DNA of 64,000 bases from Prevotella sp. GTDB lineage: Bacteria; Bacteroidota; Bacteroidia; Bacteroidales; Bacteroidaceae. The notes beneath the pieces are model-generated. The model was not told where the DNA came from. It worked only from the letters and a program-made list of their open reading frames with translations, and made no database searches. Shown piece by piece: positions 9,329 to 18,282 of this stretch. The stretch is from the NCBI GenBank assembly GCA_022486815.1, contig JAKVJW010000003.1, forward strand, positions 1-64,000, written 5' to 3'. Position 1 is the stretch's first letter; every line of letters begins with the position of its first letter. The translations under genes and the position numbers were made by a program.

Positions 9329-9336
9329 TACCTTTG
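9329..9336 (+). promoter_or_regulatory. tRNA-Val promoter -7
   Basis: TACCTTTG matches TAnnTTTG and ends 17 bp before the first tRNA base, a spacing typical of tRNA promoters in this phylum. Confidence 0.55.
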
Positions 9337-9353
9337 CAACTGCAACTGAAAAT

Positions 9354-9428
9354 GGGGGCGTAGCCCAGTTGGTTTAGAGCGCTGCAGTCACATTGCAGAG
9401 GTCAACAGTTCGAGCCTGTTCGTCCCCA
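9354..9428 (+). tRNA. tRNA-Val(CAC)
   Basis: The 75-nt cloverleaf folds with acceptor arm GGGGGCG / CGTCCCC (one G-T pair), anticodon stem CTGCA / TGCAG and T arm AACAG-TTCGAGC-CTGTT. The 7-nt anticodon loop GTCACAT gives anticodon CAC, reading valine GUG. No CCA is encoded; A9428 is the discriminator. The D stem GCCC / GAGC contains an unusual C-A mismatch at the 12-23 position, and loop base 32 is G rather than a pyrimidine. Confidence 0.93.
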
Positions 9429-9654
9429 CTTCTTCTCTTTAATCTTATTTTTCAGTTTTCTCAAAAACAGAAGATTCCAAAAAGAGGAATATTTGTTTGT
9501 TCCCCTCACAATTATGTAAGAAATTCTTCTTTAGAAGTCCATTACAATATTTCCAGGACCGACTTCTGATTCAGGTCTGAAAACAATTCATTTTATTTTT
9601 TCATTTCAAGAGCAAAAATCTCAACTTCTGAGTTCTATTCTCATATAAAAGCAT

Positions 9655-9662
9655 TATCTTTG
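9655..9662 (+). promoter_or_regulatory. purL promoter -7
   Basis: TATCTTTG lies 35 bp before the purL ATG. The -33 box is not a clean TTTG. The spacer 9429-9654 holds nothing else that I can support. Confidence 0.5.
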
Positions 9663-9697
9663 CAAGCAAAAGTAACACGTGCCTAACAAACAGAAAT

Positions 9698-12600
9698 ATG
9701 ATTCTTTTTTTCAGAACTCCATCAAAAAGTGTGATCGCAACCGAAATCGACCATCAGCCGAATGAGGACGAAATCAAAAAACTTAGTTGGCTTTACGATG
9801 ATGCCAAACTTGAAGATTGCCGGGAACTTAAAGGCTTCTTCGTTGGTCCACGCCGAGAAATGGTTACTCCTTGGAGTACGAATGCCGTAGAGATTACTCA
9901 GAATATGAATCTCCACGGCATTTCTCGTATTGAGGAATACTTCCCTGTAAACTCAAAAGACGCTCAGCATGATAAAATGCTGCAACGCATGTATGACGAT
10001 ATCGGACAAGACGTATTCACGGTTGACCACCAGCCAGAGCCTATCCGTTACATTGATGACATAGAAAAATACAATGAGGAAGAAGGTCTGGCCTTATCTC
10101 CTGAAGAGATCGAATATCTCCATAAAATTGCAAAAGAGATTAATCGTCCCTTGACAGACTCTGAAATCTTCGGTTTTGCACAGGTTAATTCGGAACACTG
10201 TCGCCATAAAATTTTTGGAGGAGAATTTGTCATTGACGGAAAGAAAATGGAAAGCTCTCTTTTTGCAATGATTAAAAAGACAACAAAAGAAAATCCAGGT
10301 AGAATTCTTTCTGCATATAAAGATAATGTGGCTTTCGCTCAAGGCCCAATTATTGAACAGTTTGCTCCAACAGATCAGACTACCGCCGATTTCTTTAAGA
10401 TAAAAGATATTGAAAGTGTTATTTCCCTAAAAGCAGAGACACATAATTTTCCTACAACCGTAGAGCCTTTCAATGGTGCCGCTACCGGAACCGGAGGTGA
10501 AATACGTGACCGTATGGGTGGTGGTGTAGGTTCTTGGCCTATTGCAGGAACGGCTGTTTATATGACGGCTTATCCACGCCTGAAAGATGACAGTGAGGAA
10601 ACGGATTCCGAACGTGATTGGGAAGATATCCTGCCTGTCAGGAAATGGCTTTATCAATCTCCAGAAGAAATCTTGATCAAGGCTTCCAATGGTGCCAGTG
10701 ATTTCGGCAACAAATTCGGGCAACCACTTATCACAGGTTCTTTGCTTACTTTCGAGCATACCGAAAACAATGAGAAATACGCTTATGACAAAGTCATCAT
10801 GCTCGCAGGAGGTGTCGGTTACGGTAAAAAGCGCGATTGCCTGAAGAAAGAGCCACAAAAAGGAAATGAGATTGTCGTCGTTGGTGGAGACAATTACCGT
10901 ATCGGGCTTGGAGGTGGTTCTGTAAGTTCTGTAGACACTGGTAGATATAGTAATGGCATCGAATTGAATGCTGTTCAACGAGCTAACCCGGAGATGCAGA
11001 AAAGAGACTATAACCTAATCCGCGCTTTGGTTGAAGATGACACTAACCCTGTCATCAGCGTCCATGATCACGGTTCTGCAGGGCACCTGAATTGCCTTTC
11101 TGAACTTGTTGAGGATTGTGGGGGGCAAATAGACATGGCGAAACTACCGATCGGAGACAAAACCCTCAGTGCGAAAGAAATCATCTGCAATGAAAGCCAG
11201 GAGCGTATGGGACTTTTGATTGACCAGAAATATCTGGATCATGTTCAGAAGATTGCAGACCGTGAGCGTGCTCCGATGTATGTAGTCGGAGAAACGACCG
11301 GTGATGCCCACTTCAGTTTCATACAAGATGATGGGAAAAAGCCATTCGACTTGGATGTTGCCCAAATGTTCGGGCATTCACCTAAGACAGTTATGGTCGA
11401 CAAGACCGTAGAACGCCACTATGAGAACGTATCCTATACTCAAGATCACCTTGACGAACACATCAACCGCGTCTTACAATTAGAGGCTGTAGCCTGCAAG
11501 GATTGGTTGACGAACAAAGTTGACCGTTCCGTAACTGGAAGAGTTGCCCGTCAGCAAGGCCAAGGAGAAATCCAGTTACCGTTAAGTGATTGTGGTGTTG
11601 TCGCCCTTGATTATAGAGGTATAAAAGGAATAGCCACTGCTCTCGGACATGCTCCACAAGCAGGATTAGCTGATCCTGAAGCAGGAAGTATACTTTCTGT
11701 TGCTGAATCTTTGACCAACCTTGTATGGGCTCCATTAGGAGATAAAGAAACAGGGCATGCAGGAACAGAATCTGAAAGTCCATTAAATTATGTCTCTCTA
11801 TCAGCTAACTGGATGTGGCCTTGCCGCAGTCAGGAAGGCGAAAATACTCGTTTATACACCGCGGTGAAAGCATTATCTGATTTCTGTTGTGACATTCATG
11901 TAAATGTCCCTACCGGAAAAGATTCTCTTTCCCTAAGTCAGGATTATCCTGACGGAGAAAAGATCATTTCTCCGGGTACGGTCATCGTTACAGCAGGAGG
12001 GCAAGTAAGTGACGTAAAAAAGACGGTCAGTCCAGTACTTGTCAATGATAAAAATTCTTCGCTTTACCATATTGATTTCAGCTATGACGAGCAACGATTA
12101 GGCGGGAGTGCATTCGCACAAAGTCTTAATAAGGTAGGAGATGATGTTCCAACTGTCAAAAATCCCGATTATTTTGTTGATTGTTTCAATGCTGTACAGG
12201 AACTTGTACACCGGGGATGGATTCTTTCAGGTCACGACATTTCTGCAGGCGGACTCATCACAACCTTGCTGGAAATGACATTTGCGAACCTCAATGGAGG
12301 AATGCACATCAATTTGTATGACATTGCCGGTAACGATATTACTAAGATTCTGTTTGCCGAAAATCCTGGTGTTGTCATTCAGGTCAGCGATGAGCACAAA
12401 CATGAATTAAAGAAATTTCTAGATGCTGCAGGTATTGGTTTTGCTAAGATAGGCTACCCTACTCCTGATAACCGAAAACTAGTCATTATAAAGGACGAAT
12501 TTCAACACGAATTTGATATTGAAGCACTCCGGACTATCTGGTATAAGACTTCATATCTGCTTGATCGTGATCAGAGTCAGAATGGAATGGCAAAGAAGCG

Positions 12601-13459
12601 TTACATCAATTACAAGAAACAACCTATAGAGATCAAATTCAATCCCCATTTTACAGGTAAACTTTCTCAATATGGTCTGAATCCTGACCGACGTGAATAC
12701 ACAGGGATAAAAGCCGCTATAATACGTGAGAAGGGTACAAATGGAGATCGCGAGATGGCTTATACTTTATACTTGGCTGGATTTGATGTAAAGGATGTCA
12801 TGATGACTGATCTGATCAGTGGCAGGGAAACATTGGAAGATGTCAACTTCATCGTATTCTGTGGTGGGTTCTCTAATTCCGACGTACTTGGATCCGCTAA
12901 AGGATGGGCAGGCGCATTCCTTTATAATCCCAAAGCTAAGGAAGCATTGGATAAATTCTATGCAAGAGAGGACACTCTGAGTCTGGGTATTTGCAACGGT
13001 TGCCAGTTGATGATAGAACTTAATCTCATCAATCCCCAACACGAACACCGTGCCCATCTTCGTCCAAATCGCTCTCAAAAATTCGAAAGTGCATTTCTGG
13101 GATTAAGTATTCCTCAAAATGACAGCATTATGTTAAAGAGCCTGTCAGGAAGCAAACTCGGCATCTGGGTAGCCCATGGAGAAGGACGCTTCTACCTACC
13201 AGAACCGGAAGACCACTATAACATCGTAGCCAAATATAACTATGCGGAATATCCTGGTAATCCTAATGGCAGCGATTACAATGTAGCAGGAATCGCATCA
13301 GAAGATGGCAGACATCTTGCTATGATGCCACACCCTGAGCGTGCAATATTCCCATGGCAAAACGCATTCTATCCTACAGATCGTAAGAAGGATGAGATCA
13401 CACCTTGGATTGAAGCTTTTGTTAATGCTAGAAAGTGGATTGAACAAAAGACAGAATAA
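9698..13459 (+). CDS. purL: Phosphoribosylformylglycinamidine synthase (large type)
   Basis: This 1253-residue enzyme performs the fourth step of purine synthesis, converting FGAR plus glutamine and ATP to FGAM. It is the single-chain type: an N-terminal PurS-like part, a linker with GFAQVNSEHCRHK, two PurM-like ATP-grasp halves (KAETHNFPT, GGGVGSWPIAG), and a C-terminal class I glutaminase. The glutaminase has its Cys nucleophile in GICNGCQ (about residue 1098) and the His-Glu pair in MPHPERAIFPW. Length is normal for the family. It stands alone, with a TATCTTTG promoter element and a strong terminator directly after the stop. Confidence 0.97.
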   Translation: MILFFRTPSKSVIATEIDHQPNEDEIKKLSWLYDDAKLEDCRELKGFFVGPRREMVTPWSTNAVEITQNMNLHGISRIEEYFPVNSKDAQHDKMLQRMYDDIGQDVFTVDHQPEPIRYIDDIEKYNEEEGLALSPEEIEYLHKIAKEINRPLTDSEIFGFAQVNSEHCRHKIFGGEFVIDGKKMESSLFAMIKKTTKENPGRILSAYKDNVAFAQGPIIEQFAPTDQTTADFFKIKDIESVISLKAETHNFPTTVEPFNGAATGTGGEIRDRMGGGVGSWPIAGTAVYMTAYPRLKDDSEETDSERDWEDILPVRKWLYQSPEEILIKASNGASDFGNKFGQPLITGSLLTFEHTENNEKYAYDKVIMLAGGVGYGKKRDCLKKEPQKGNEIVVVGGDNYRIGLGGGSVSSVDTGRYSNGIELNAVQRANPEMQKRDYNLIRALVEDDTNPVISVHDHGSAGHLNCLSELVEDCGGQIDMAKLPIGDKTLSAKEIICNESQERMGLLIDQKYLDHVQKIADRERAPMYVVGETTGDAHFSFIQDDGKKPFDLDVAQMFGHSPKTVMVDKTVERHYENVSYTQDHLDEHINRVLQLEAVACKDWLTNKVDRSVTGRVARQQGQGEIQLPLSDCGVVALDYRGIKGIATALGHAPQAGLADPEAGSILSVAESLTNLVWAPLGDKETGHAGTESESPLNYVSLSANWMWPCRSQEGENTRLYTAVKALSDFCCDIHVNVPTGKDSLSLSQDYPDGEKIISPGTVIVTAGGQVSDVKKTVSPVLVNDKNSSLYHIDFSYDEQRLGGSAFAQSLNKVGDDVPTVKNPDYFVDCFNAVQELVHRGWILSGHDISAGGLITTLLEMTFANLNGGMHINLYDIAGNDITKILFAENPGVVIQVSDEHKHELKKFLDAAGIGFAKIGYPTPDNRKLVIIKDEFQHEFDIEALRTIWYKTSYLLDRDQSQNGMAKKRYINYKKQPIEIKFNPHFTGKLSQYGLNPDRREYTGIKAAIIREKGTNGDREMAYTLYLAGFDVKDVMMTDLISGRETLEDVNFIVFCGGFSNSDVLGSAKGWAGAFLYNPKAKEALDKFYAREDTLSLGICNGCQLMIELNLINPQHEHRAHLRPNRSQKFESAFLGLSIPQNDSIMLKSLSGSKLGIWVAHGEGRFYLPEPEDHYNIVAKYNYAEYPGNPNGSDYNVAGIASEDGRHLAMMPHPERAIFPWQNAFYPTDRKKDEITPWIEAFVNARKWIEQKTE

Positions 13460-13481
13460 CAGATATAAATTATCAGGAAAG

Positions 13482-13511
13482 AAAAAAGGGGGCTTTCCAG
13501 CTCCCTTTTTT
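13482..13511 (+). terminator. purL terminator
   Basis: AAAAAAGGGGGCT (13482-13494), loop TTCC, then AGCTCCCTTTTTT (13499-13511). The stem has one G-T pair and ends in a T run, 23 bp past the purL stop codon. Confidence 0.85.
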
Positions 13512-13559
13512 CATCTCTTTCAAAAGGTGAAAAGGACTACGTGATTAGAATGAAAAGTA

Positions 13560-14111
13560 ATGGAAAAAGATTATAAGACCTTATTCAAAACTTTTTTTAA
13601 GGTTGGATTGATGGCATTAAGAGAAAGAGATGCCACCATTCACATTATTAAGAGCTATGTAGTCGATAAGTATAAATGGATTGAAAAACAAGAATTTCTT
13701 GACATGATTGCCAGAATCAAAAATTATCCAGGCATTATGACCATCAATTCAAGCATCCTCATCGGATATAAAATCCGAAAGACGAGGGGCAGTATTATTG
13801 CCGCCTTTGGTGCAATACTTCCCTCTTTTCTCCTCATTCTAATTATAGCCATATTCTTTAATCAGTTTGAACACAATCACTTCATCAACGCCATGTTCTG
13901 CGGTATCCGGCCAGCAGTAGTAGCTCTGGTTGCAATTTCAACATTCAAATTAGCTAAAAGCACCCATATCACATGGACAAATTGCTGGATTCCTGCTGGC
14001 GGAGCATTGTTTATCTGGCTGTTAGGAGTCAATCCTATGTGGATAATTATAGCAGCTGGTACAGGAGGTTTCATATATGGCAGATTCATTCAGCCTACAG
14101 AAGACAAATGA
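13560..14111 (+). CDS. Chromate transporter family, first half, divergent
   Basis: This 183-residue membrane protein is a half-size ChrA-family protein. The family moves chromate or a related anion across the inner membrane. WIEKQEFLDMIA, NSSILIGYKIRKTRG and the long helix AFGAILPSFLLILIIAIF are typical of the family. The signature glycine cluster (FGGGYAM in relatives and in the next gene) is replaced here by LRERDATI, and the usual QxxPGP loop is altered to NYPGI. A second half-size gene follows 75 bp downstream, so the two would pair as a heterodimer. The altered motif may mean a changed substrate or loss of function. Confidence 0.8.
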   Translation: MEKDYKTLFKTFFKVGLMALRERDATIHIIKSYVVDKYKWIEKQEFLDMIARIKNYPGIMTINSSILIGYKIRKTRGSIIAAFGAILPSFLLILIIAIFFNQFEHNHFINAMFCGIRPAVVALVAISTFKLAKSTHITWTNCWIPAGGALFIWLLGVNPMWIIIAAGTGGFIYGRFIQPTEDK

Positions 14112-14186
14112 TGACGAGAATGTTGAAAGTATAATCTATGTCATAAGATAAATATCCTCATTATTTAATGATAAAGACCATTAAGC

Positions 14187-14759
14187 ATGATTTTTCTAAG
14201 TCTTTTTATTACATTCTTTGAAATAGGATTACTCAGTTTCGGTGGAGGATATACCATGATATCTCTCACCCAGGGACAAGTAGTCACCCATTTCAGTTGG
14301 TTAACGATGAAAGAATTCACCGATATTATTGCCATCTCTGAGATAACTCCAGGACCAATTGAAATTAATTCTGCGACCTACTGTGGGTATTCCGTCATTC
14401 ATAATGCCGGATTTGGCACCCTTATGTCCATCTTAGGTTCTATTACAGCTACTTTCGCCTTTCTTCTTCCTTCTCTGATTCTAATCGTCATTGCCAGTAA
14501 AATAATTATAAGATATGTGCAACCTTCAACCATTCAAAACATACTTCTAGGCATCAAACCTGCCATCGTAGGGCTATTAGTGGCTACAACCTTACTGTTA
14601 TGCACAAGTGATAACTTTTCCACACCTGATCATCCTTGGCAGTTCTGTATCAGTATCTTTTTGTTTATTGCAACTATTATAGGTATAAAGATCTTCAGAA
14701 TGAATCCCATCAGAATAATCGGTTATGCAGCTATAGCCGGATTATTACTTTTGTACTAA
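14187..14759 (+). CDS. Chromate transporter family, second half
   Basis: This 190-residue, multi-helix inner-membrane protein keeps the ChrA signature LSFGGGYTMI near residue 20 and the ITPGPIEINSATYCGY loop. It is half of a two-gene chromate-type transporter with the preceding gene. Four to five further hydrophobic helices are visible through to the C terminus. It is followed by a hairpin at 14820-14851. Confidence 0.87.
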   Translation: MIFLSLFITFFEIGLLSFGGGYTMISLTQGQVVTHFSWLTMKEFTDIIAISEITPGPIEINSATYCGYSVIHNAGFGTLMSILGSITATFAFLLPSLILIVIASKIIIRYVQPSTIQNILLGIKPAIVGLLVATTLLLCTSDNFSTPDHPWQFCISIFLFIATIIGIKIFRMNPIRIIGYAAIAGLLLLY

Positions 14760-14819
14760 ATAGGAATATACCAAGCATAAAACAGGAAGTCAGTTCTATA
14801 CTCTTTATCCTAAAAGAAA

Positions 14820-14851
14820 GGGAAAGTATAACAATCACTGCTTACTTTCCC
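14820..14851. terminator. Hairpin after the chromate transporter genes
   Basis: GGGAAAGTA (14820-14828) and TACTTTCCC (14843-14851) form a perfect 9-bp stem with a 14-nt loop, 60 bp past the stop codon. There is no clear T run. The stem and its right flank resemble those at 28649-28679, so it may be a copy of a short intergenic repeat rather than a simple terminator. Confidence 0.5.
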
Positions 14852-14920
14852 CTGATATTATCCTAAAAACATTCAGACATTTAAGAGTATTTTTATAATT
14901 TCAAATTCATATATATCCTC

Positions 14921-14941
14921 TATCATTCTTAAAGAATGATA
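14921..14941. repeat. Perfect 10-bp inverted repeat
   Basis: TATCATTCTT, one A, AAGAATGATA. It lies between converging genes, where no promoter is expected. Confidence 0.5.
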
Positions 14942-15259
14942 ACGACAAGTATATCTTTTAAGAAATTGACATTTGATATTAACAGGAAAAATTATAAATA
15001 AGAGGCACAAAGATTACTTGTTTCACGAAACACCTCGATAATTTGGCTATTAAACTACAGAGAATCAATTATCTCTCCCATTTCAGTATTTTTCAAAATA
15101 TTGGAATATACACTTTACATCAATAACTATTAGTTTTCAGCTACAAATATAGCAAAAACATCACGAAGGAAATGATACTATTTTATCCATTATTAATACC
15201 ATTTCTATAAATGAAGAAAAAGAATATATATATATCCTCAAAGTAAGAAATATATAAGC

Positions 15260-15285
15260 TATATTATCCATCAATGGATAATATA
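15260..15285. repeat. Perfect 12-bp inverted repeat
   Basis: TATATTATCCAT, CA, ATGGATAATATA. It lies in the same 660-bp gene-poor stretch as the 14921 repeat. The remainder of 14852-15331 shows only AT-rich sequence and one TATATTTG element on minus (15144-15151) with no gene after it. Confidence 0.5.
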
Positions 15286-15331
15286 ACATCCTATTACCCT
15301 GCCAATCTATATTAAATCATACCTTGGACCG

Positions 15332-15451
15332 CTAAAAGTCTGCAATGAGAGAATTCCCTAAAGCAGAATACCAGAAAATTTTCTTAGAATCATCTGAATC
15401 AGTCACAGATAAAGTAATATCAGTCATAACTGGAACAGAAAGAACTCCCAT
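15332..15451 (-). pseudogene. Possible gene fragment or 39-residue ORF
   Basis: An ATG-started 39-codon frame on minus encodes MGVLSVPVMTDITLSVTDS and ends SALGNSLIADF before TAG. The alternating hydrophobic and Thr/Ser pattern with a Trp-Tyr pair looks like the end of a secreted beta-sandwich domain. A stop codon lies just upstream, and other frames nearby carry protein-like stretches. It may be the decayed tail of a gene once placed after the GH43 genes. The call is weak. Confidence 0.25.
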
Positions 15452-15510
15452 GCAGGAGAATCACGAAAGGATAACATTTTGACACATCCAGATTTTCTAT
15501 AAAACCATCC

Positions 15511-16494
15511 CTATAATTTAAGTATAGGCCACCCTCCTTTGTCCCATTTTATATGACGTTGCAATAAAATAGATGCACCTCCTCTCGGGATACTATAACC
15601 ATGGCAAATAAAAATATCCCCATTCTTAAGATGATAAACAGCGCAATGCCCTACAGCTTCAAATTCTTTTTTGTCACCCTTTATAACTAAAGAACCACCT
15701 CCCTGAGACATTTTACGCCCATTCTTATCCAAATATGGACCATATATCTGCCTACTTCTTCCTACGACTACACGATAATTACTCTTCAATCCACGGCAAC
15801 AATAATCCCAGCTTACAAAAAGATAATACCAGCCATTATGCTTAAAAACAAATGGTGCCTCAATGGCATTACTGCCCGCATGAGCAGATGTGGGGTTAAC
15901 AATACTATCCGGAATATGAGCATAACGACGAGCTATAGTCAGTAGTTTAGCATCTTTCATCACATGCATCTTACCATTAAGAGGCACCAGTTGAATACCA
16001 TCCCAAAAACTCCCGAAAACAAGCCATGGATGATTATGATCATCTATAACAAAATTCGGATCAATGGCATTATAATGATCGCTGGACTTACTCTCAATGA
16101 TCATGCCTTTATCCTTCCAGACATTTTGTCCTAGAGACTTAGCCTGAAGAAGGCCAATGGCAGAAGTGTTCACGCCAAAAGAAGAACAACTATAAGCCAT
16201 CCACCATTTACCGTGCCAATGAATAACATCAGGTGCCCAAATATGATTTTTAAAATCAGGTATACGATGCGTCCATACTGGTATTGTGTGGAGTAGTCCT
16301 CCTCTATGAATTGTCCAATGGCAACGATCAGTAGAGGTCATTTCAGTAATATTTTCCCCTGTAGAATAGACATAATACGTACCATTTTCATAAGCCATAA
16401 CGGGATCATGAACGAATGCAATAGTGTCCTGAGAAGCACCCTTTGCGAAAATCACCATCAATAATGCAGAGCAGATAAAAATTATTTTTTTCAT
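15511..16494 (-). CDS. GH43 endo-arabinanase (subfamily 5-like)
   Basis: This is a five-bladed beta-propeller GH43 enzyme that probably cuts alpha-1,5-arabinan. The three catalytic acids are visible: Asp in AFVHDPVMAYENG, Asp in NAIDPNFVID and Glu in SNAIEAPFVF. YYLFVSWDYCCRG matches the Cys-Cys signature of endo-arabinanases. I place the start at the ATG at 16494 (327 residues). A longer frame to 16566 would put 24 residues before a clear signal peptide (MKKIIFICSALLMVIFAKG) and overlap the upstream gene. No lipidation Cys follows, so it is probably periplasmic. It is the last gene of the arabinan operon. Confidence 0.88.
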   Translation of the reverse strand: MKKIIFICSALLMVIFAKGASQDTIAFVHDPVMAYENGTYYVYSTGENITEMTSTDRCHWTIHRGGLLHTIPVWTHRIPDFKNHIWAPDVIHWHGKWWMAYSCSSFGVNTSAIGLLQAKSLGQNVWKDKGMIIESKSSDHYNAIDPNFVIDDHNHPWLVFGSFWDGIQLVPLNGKMHVMKDAKLLTIARRYAHIPDSIVNPTSAHAGSNAIEAPFVFKHNGWYYLFVSWDYCCRGLKSNYRVVVGRSRQIYGPYLDKNGRKMSQGGGSLVIKGDKKEFEAVGHCAVYHLKNGDIFICHGYSIPRGGASILLQRHIKWDKGGWPILKL

Positions 16495-16555
16495 AAATAA
16501 ATCAACAATTGAACCATTAAAGAACCCCCTATTAGCTTTTAGAGGATTAATCATC

Positions 16556-18187
16556 TTAATAAACATGCTTACCCCAATAAGTTATAGTGCCCGTTGGACT
16601 ATAACCGGCGTAAACGATAGTAACCTTGCGAGGAGATGCCTCCCAGTCGACTTCACGCTTGAGATAGAGCTTCACGGTATCAATGACCAGTACATTGTTT
16701 GTTGCATCAAAAGACCATGTAGAACCTACACTCCACCCTGATTTCACCTTATGATCGTTGCCGAGCACCATAGTTGTAGAAGCATCCTGCTTTTGATAGT
16801 TATATATAAGGTTAATATGCTGCCAGTTACCGACCAACTCATTTTCGCTGATTCTTTTCTGTGGCACAGCTCCATAGCGTTCCGGCATAACGAGAGGCCA
16901 TCCAGTGGAAGTCCAAACTATGGAGCGTATTCCACCCATCATCAAGGCGTTACTAGAAATATTACCGTTAAAGTTTGCCGGGAAACGTTGCTGCGAAGCA
17001 TAATACCAATTGCCTTTGCCATCATCAAAAATAGCGCAATGACTGATACCTACCCAGCCATGATCATTACCAAACTTATATGGATGAGTGACAACAGGAT
17101 AAGCTTCTCCACCTTCACTGGTCATATTACGCCCCGTAATATCGTAATAAGGGCCATCGACGTTTTTCGACCGTACTACACGAGTATTATACGCCACAGA
17201 TAGTTCATCATAGGCGAGAAACAAATAGTAATATCCGTTATGATAGACTACTTCAGGAGCCTCACTTCCCTGCCAGCGCTGTTCTGTCTTACCCAAAAAA
17301 CGATTGTAGACGGTCTTGCCATAGGCAGCCGCATATTTGTCACCCCAAGGATTGCCCAGTTCTTTGAGCGGCATACCTGTTGAAGGATTTAGCTGTACGG
17401 CAACAATACCACTATGCCATGAACCATAGATAAGCCAATTCTCACCACTATCAGTGATAATCAGCGATGGATCGATGGCGTTATATTTGAAATAACAGTT
17501 GTTCCAGTCGTTTGCACTTACATAAAAATTCAATTGTTTATCTGAATAATTGGTGATGACATAACCTTTATCTTTCCATGAATTGATGTCAGCAGGGTTA
17601 GATGTCTCCATCAGACCGATAAAGCAGCGTTCACTCCATGTACCATTTCCACCAATAGTACCAGGGATAGTAATGACGTAGTACATACGGTAAAGCTTAT
17701 TACTGATACGACGTACACAAGGAGCCCAAAAACCAAACTGAGTCTGGTCATTAAAATTCACCGTACTGGCGCTAAGTCCCATATTGCTACGTATCTCGTT
17801 AAGCTTGGTCTCCACCCATGATGGGATACCATGCATCGTAGCTCCGAGAAATTCCCAATTAACCAAATCCTTAGAGCGACGGCAAAAGAAGTGACCATGG
17901 TTATAATGAACGTTGCCATAGCTAGCATCTGTCTGGTACATATAATAATAACCATCGTCAGCAAGTACCACACTGGGGTCATGGACATTAGCTAAGTTCC
18001 ACTTCGTGCGGTCATTCCAGTCGGCAAGGCCTACATAGTAATCTTCATAAGCCGGAGCGGTGTATCCGCTATCAGGATTATTATTGTTGCTCGTTCTACC
18101 ATTATTGTTGTCAGGATCACTGCTTGAACAAGCAGTAAACGAAAAGACACTCAGGAGTGCCAAAGCTAAGAATGCAATTTTTTTCAT
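16556..18187 (-). CDS. GH43 endo-arabinanase lipoprotein (subfamily 4-like)
   Basis: This 543-residue enzyme has a lipoprotein signal (FTACSSSD, Cys near residue 20), then an Asn/Asp-rich linker and a GH43 propeller (about 50-440). Catalytic acids are Asp in NVHDPSVV, Asp in NAIDPSLI and Glu in GSEAPEVVYHNGYYYLFLAYDE. A C-terminal beta-barrel domain (about 450-543, from GNWQHINLIY) is typical of larger endo-arabinanases. As a surface lipoprotein it probably makes the first cuts in arabinan for SusCD uptake. It starts 95 bp after the glycan-binding gene and ends 61 bp before the start chosen for the second GH43. Confidence 0.88.
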   Translation of the reverse strand: MKKIAFLALALLSVFSFTACSSSDPDNNNGRTSNNNNPDSGYTAPAYEDYYVGLADWNDRTKWNLANVHDPSVVLADDGYYYMYQTDASYGNVHYNHGHFFCRRSKDLVNWEFLGATMHGIPSWVETKLNEIRSNMGLSASTVNFNDQTQFGFWAPCVRRISNKLYRMYYVITIPGTIGGNGTWSERCFIGLMETSNPADINSWKDKGYVITNYSDKQLNFYVSANDWNNCYFKYNAIDPSLIITDSGENWLIYGSWHSGIVAVQLNPSTGMPLKELGNPWGDKYAAAYGKTVYNRFLGKTEQRWQGSEAPEVVYHNGYYYLFLAYDELSVAYNTRVVRSKNVDGPYYDITGRNMTSEGGEAYPVVTHPYKFGNDHGWVGISHCAIFDDGKGNWYYASQQRFPANFNGNISSNALMMGGIRSIVWTSTGWPLVMPERYGAVPQKRISENELVGNWQHINLIYNYQKQDASTTMVLGNDHKVKSGWSVGSTWSFDATNNVLVIDTVKLYLKREVDWEASPRKVTIVYAGYSPTGTITYWGKHVY

Positions 18188-18282
18188 TTAAAGTAATAGT
18201 AATATAAAATAATACCTAAGAGAGAACCGGGGAAGTCACAAAATTAGTAACTCCCCTGTTCATCTTATATGCATGAATCTCT

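Noticed and set aside
16495..16566. Longer start for the second GH43 gene
   Set aside because: It would put 24 residues before a clear signal peptide and overlap the upstream gene.
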